Source: Candidatus Paraprochloron terpiosi LD05 (lineage in GTDB: Bacteria > Cyanobacteriota > Cyanobacteriia > Cyanobacteriales > Prochloraceae). From it: a DNA stretch of 64,000 bases. The stretch is taken from NCBI GenBank assembly GCA_018141785.1, contig CP073341.1, forward strand, positions 3,379,422 to 3,443,421, given 5' to 3'. Under the pieces are notes generated by a model. The model searched no databases. It had not been told where the DNA came from and saw only the letters and a program-made list of their open reading frames with translations. Below, piece by piece: positions 62,865-64,000 of the stretch (positions are counted from its first letter, which is position 1; each line of letters opens with the position of its first letter). Position numbers and translations under genes: made by a program.

Positions 62865-63579
62865 TTATCCTGTTCTAGGATAAAATCGGGGTAAAGGTTT
62901 TTTTCCGTCTTTCCCTATCAGGGCGCTCCCGACAGAGAACCTATCTCTGGTTTTGTTTAAAGCCTCGCCTGACCATGATTGGCCAGTACTGGTTACAGCA
63001 ATATCTCGCCTCCCGAAATCCACCCCGATAACCTCTTGGGTGTCAGGCACATTGGGAGGCTCTGACTTAATCTGGACGTGTATATAGAATTTACCGTCTT
63101 TGTGCAGGCAAACCTGAGCACTAGTGGGATTTTGCCCCTTCAATCGCTCTACATGGTATCGACTGACCCCCGCCCCCCGCCATTAATCAATGCCGGGGGC
63201 CGGGGGGACTTTGATTCGTTTCCCAGTAGTGCTTAGGCTTACCAGAAACCCATCCTCGATAATCCGAAACGTTCTGGAATCGCAATCAAAGCTGGTAGGG
63301 GCAAAATCTTTGGGTTTGCTTTTCTTAGCCTTAGTGGCCAGTCTATTGGCTGCTACCCTGGCACAGAGCAAGAACAACATGGTTGGCCGTTAAACCAAAT
63401 TTGGCTTTGGCTTCCCTATAACAGACTGCCTGAATACTATTTCGGTTGGTCAGCCTAGGATTCACCGTTTCGTTAATCCAGCTGCAAGCATCAGCAAATG
63501 CCACCGCAGTATCGGTCAGAGCGCGATACTGTTCGTCGGTAGTGTCTAAACCAACGCACAAGGTCAGGATTTGTTCCAT
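62865..63579 (-). pseudogene. Decayed TnpB (IS200/IS605-type) gene with an inserted repeat
   Basis: From the ATG at 63579 (MEQILTLCVGLDTTDEQYRA) the N-terminal TnpB region reads FADACSWINETVNPRLTNRN, then breaks near 63385. A second frame gives KPKDFAPTSFDCDSRTFRI. It is interrupted by a palindromic repeat at 63165-63210. A third frame gives LKGQNPTSAQVCLHKDGKFY, then VIGVDFGRRDIAVTS (first RuvC Asp), to a stop at 62865. The rest of RuvC and the Zn finger are missing. It cannot encode an active guide-dependent nuclease. No tnpA is found. Confidence 0.85.
63165..63210. repeat. CCATTAATCAATG-centred palindrome inside tnpB
   Basis: CCCCCGCC and CCCCGCCATT AATC AATGCCGGGG with outer C- and G-runs. 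It lies in the middle of the TnpB remnant and removed a few codons there. The same core is at 63631-63700 and, diverged, at 16199-16228. Confidence 0.7.
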
Positions 63580-63630
63580 AGTTGCTTCAAAACTCACAGG
63601 ATTTCTAGCACAAAAATAAAAAGATGTGGT

Positions 63631-63700
63631 GCGGTTTTTCCTCCCGCCGCTGCCCCCGCCATTAATCAATGCCGGGGGACAGCGGGGGCCTCCAAACCGC
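63631..63700. repeat. Long hairpin with the CCATTAATCAATG core
   Basis: Nested arms: GCGGTTT…AAACCGC outside, CCGCTG…CAGCGG in the middle, CCCCCGCCATT…AATGCCGGGGG inside, loop AATC. It is about 70 bp in all and lies 52 bases upstream of the TnpB remnant start. The middle stem sequence differs from the other copies yet still pairs. Confidence 0.7.
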
Positions 63701-63723
63701 GTTAGGTGAAAACTTAGCTGCAT

Positions 63724-64000
63724 CCTGTTACCATTGCAATGAGTTTAACTTAGATTTGGCAGCAATCAAAATCATTTGACACTATTATCAAAGAAAAATT
63801 TGCCAAGGCGAAAAATACTGTAACCTACTAATACAATATTTAAAATTGGTACAGCAAATAATACAAAAAATAACCAGTAATCAATACCATAGTAATTTTG
63901 TGAGTTTATCTCTTTGGATGGTAATTGTACCTCAAATTTCTTGGCGGGAAACCAATTTCTCTATCTTCGCTTGGGTTTCGTGGAGAAACTGCTCTCTACT
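63724..64000 (-). other. Window edge: tail of a small membrane protein frame
   Basis: On the minus strand, 63960 to 63772 reads FPAKKFEVQLPSKEINSQN, then WLFFVLFAVPILNIVLVGYS (one membrane helix) and GKFFFDNSVK to TGA. No start codon is present and a stop precedes it. A different frame at the very edge reads QFLHETQAKIEKLVSRQE. Probably a frameshifted 3' gene end; the rest lies outside the window. Confidence 0.35.

Noticed and set aside
62865-63700. A functional TnpB with an omega-RNA hairpin
   Set aside because: Several frameshifts, loss of most of the RuvC domain and a repeat inserted in the coding sequence exclude activity. The hairpin also occurs at 16.2 kb with no tnpB.

Overview
The window looks like chromosome of a cyanobacterium, probably filamentous. 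The evidence is an eight-gene ATP synthase operon in cyanobacterial order (gene 1, a, c, b', b, delta, alpha, gamma), a short psbY-like photosystem II gene, a geranylgeranyl-reductase-family flavoprotein, a TIGR02652-type protein, a manganese-type ABC transporter, pentapeptide, TPR, WD40 and Ser/Thr-kinase pieces, Uma2 proteins, and many HIP1 octamers (GCGATCGC), roughly one per 3 kb. No plasmid or phage backbone and no CRISPR array was seen.

Layout. 1-9.9 kb: a conserved membrane protein, a MoaD-like sulfur carrier with threonine synthase, a SpoIID-like protein, three decayed loci (WD40, PEP-CTERM, DUF2157/GDYXXLXY), a flavoprotein reductase, a VOC protein coupled to a TIGR02652 protein, a gamma-carbonic-anhydrase-like protein, a nuclease-like protein and psbY. 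10-15.1 kb: an outer-membrane protein, an S9 peptidase, a GT4 glycosyltransferase and a decayed GT2 gene. 15.2-23.3 kb: a defence- or repair-like block. It holds a winged-helix protein, an ATPase, an 826-residue protein joining a DEDD exonuclease, a Cas4/RecB-type Fe-S nuclease and an FtsK motor, then a convergent HsdR-N-type nuclease and a ParA-like ATPase. This is the most interesting part of the window. 23.6-34.4 kb: toxin-antitoxin genes (one toxin frameshifted), aspartate kinase, a response regulator, cysE, tRNA-Pro and a stretch rich in gene debris and palindromic repeats. 34.4-42.6 kb: a coiled-coil gene, a DctP-type binding protein, ruvC, and a metal transporter flanked by two paralogous nuclease-like genes. 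42.6-48.4 kb: the ATP synthase operon. 48.5-55.2 kb: a methyltransferase, BrnT/BrnA with a broken duplicate, Zn-ribbon proteins, a folK-reductase-DHPS-like pterin cluster, and a small aspartic-protease pair. 55.2-64 kb: an EgtD-like methyltransferase, Nudix, prenyl diphosphate synthase, murI, amiC, a cation/proton antiporter, and IS110 and TnpB remnants.

Two themes recur. First, short GC-rich palindromic repeats lie between genes and, in several cases, inside reading frames where they are translated. Second, there is much pseudogenisation by single stops, frameshifts and internal deletions. Housekeeping genes (thrC, lysC, cysE, ruvC, atp, folK, sds, murI, amiC) all look intact.

All functional calls come from reading the sequence and recalling family motifs. 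No database search was run.
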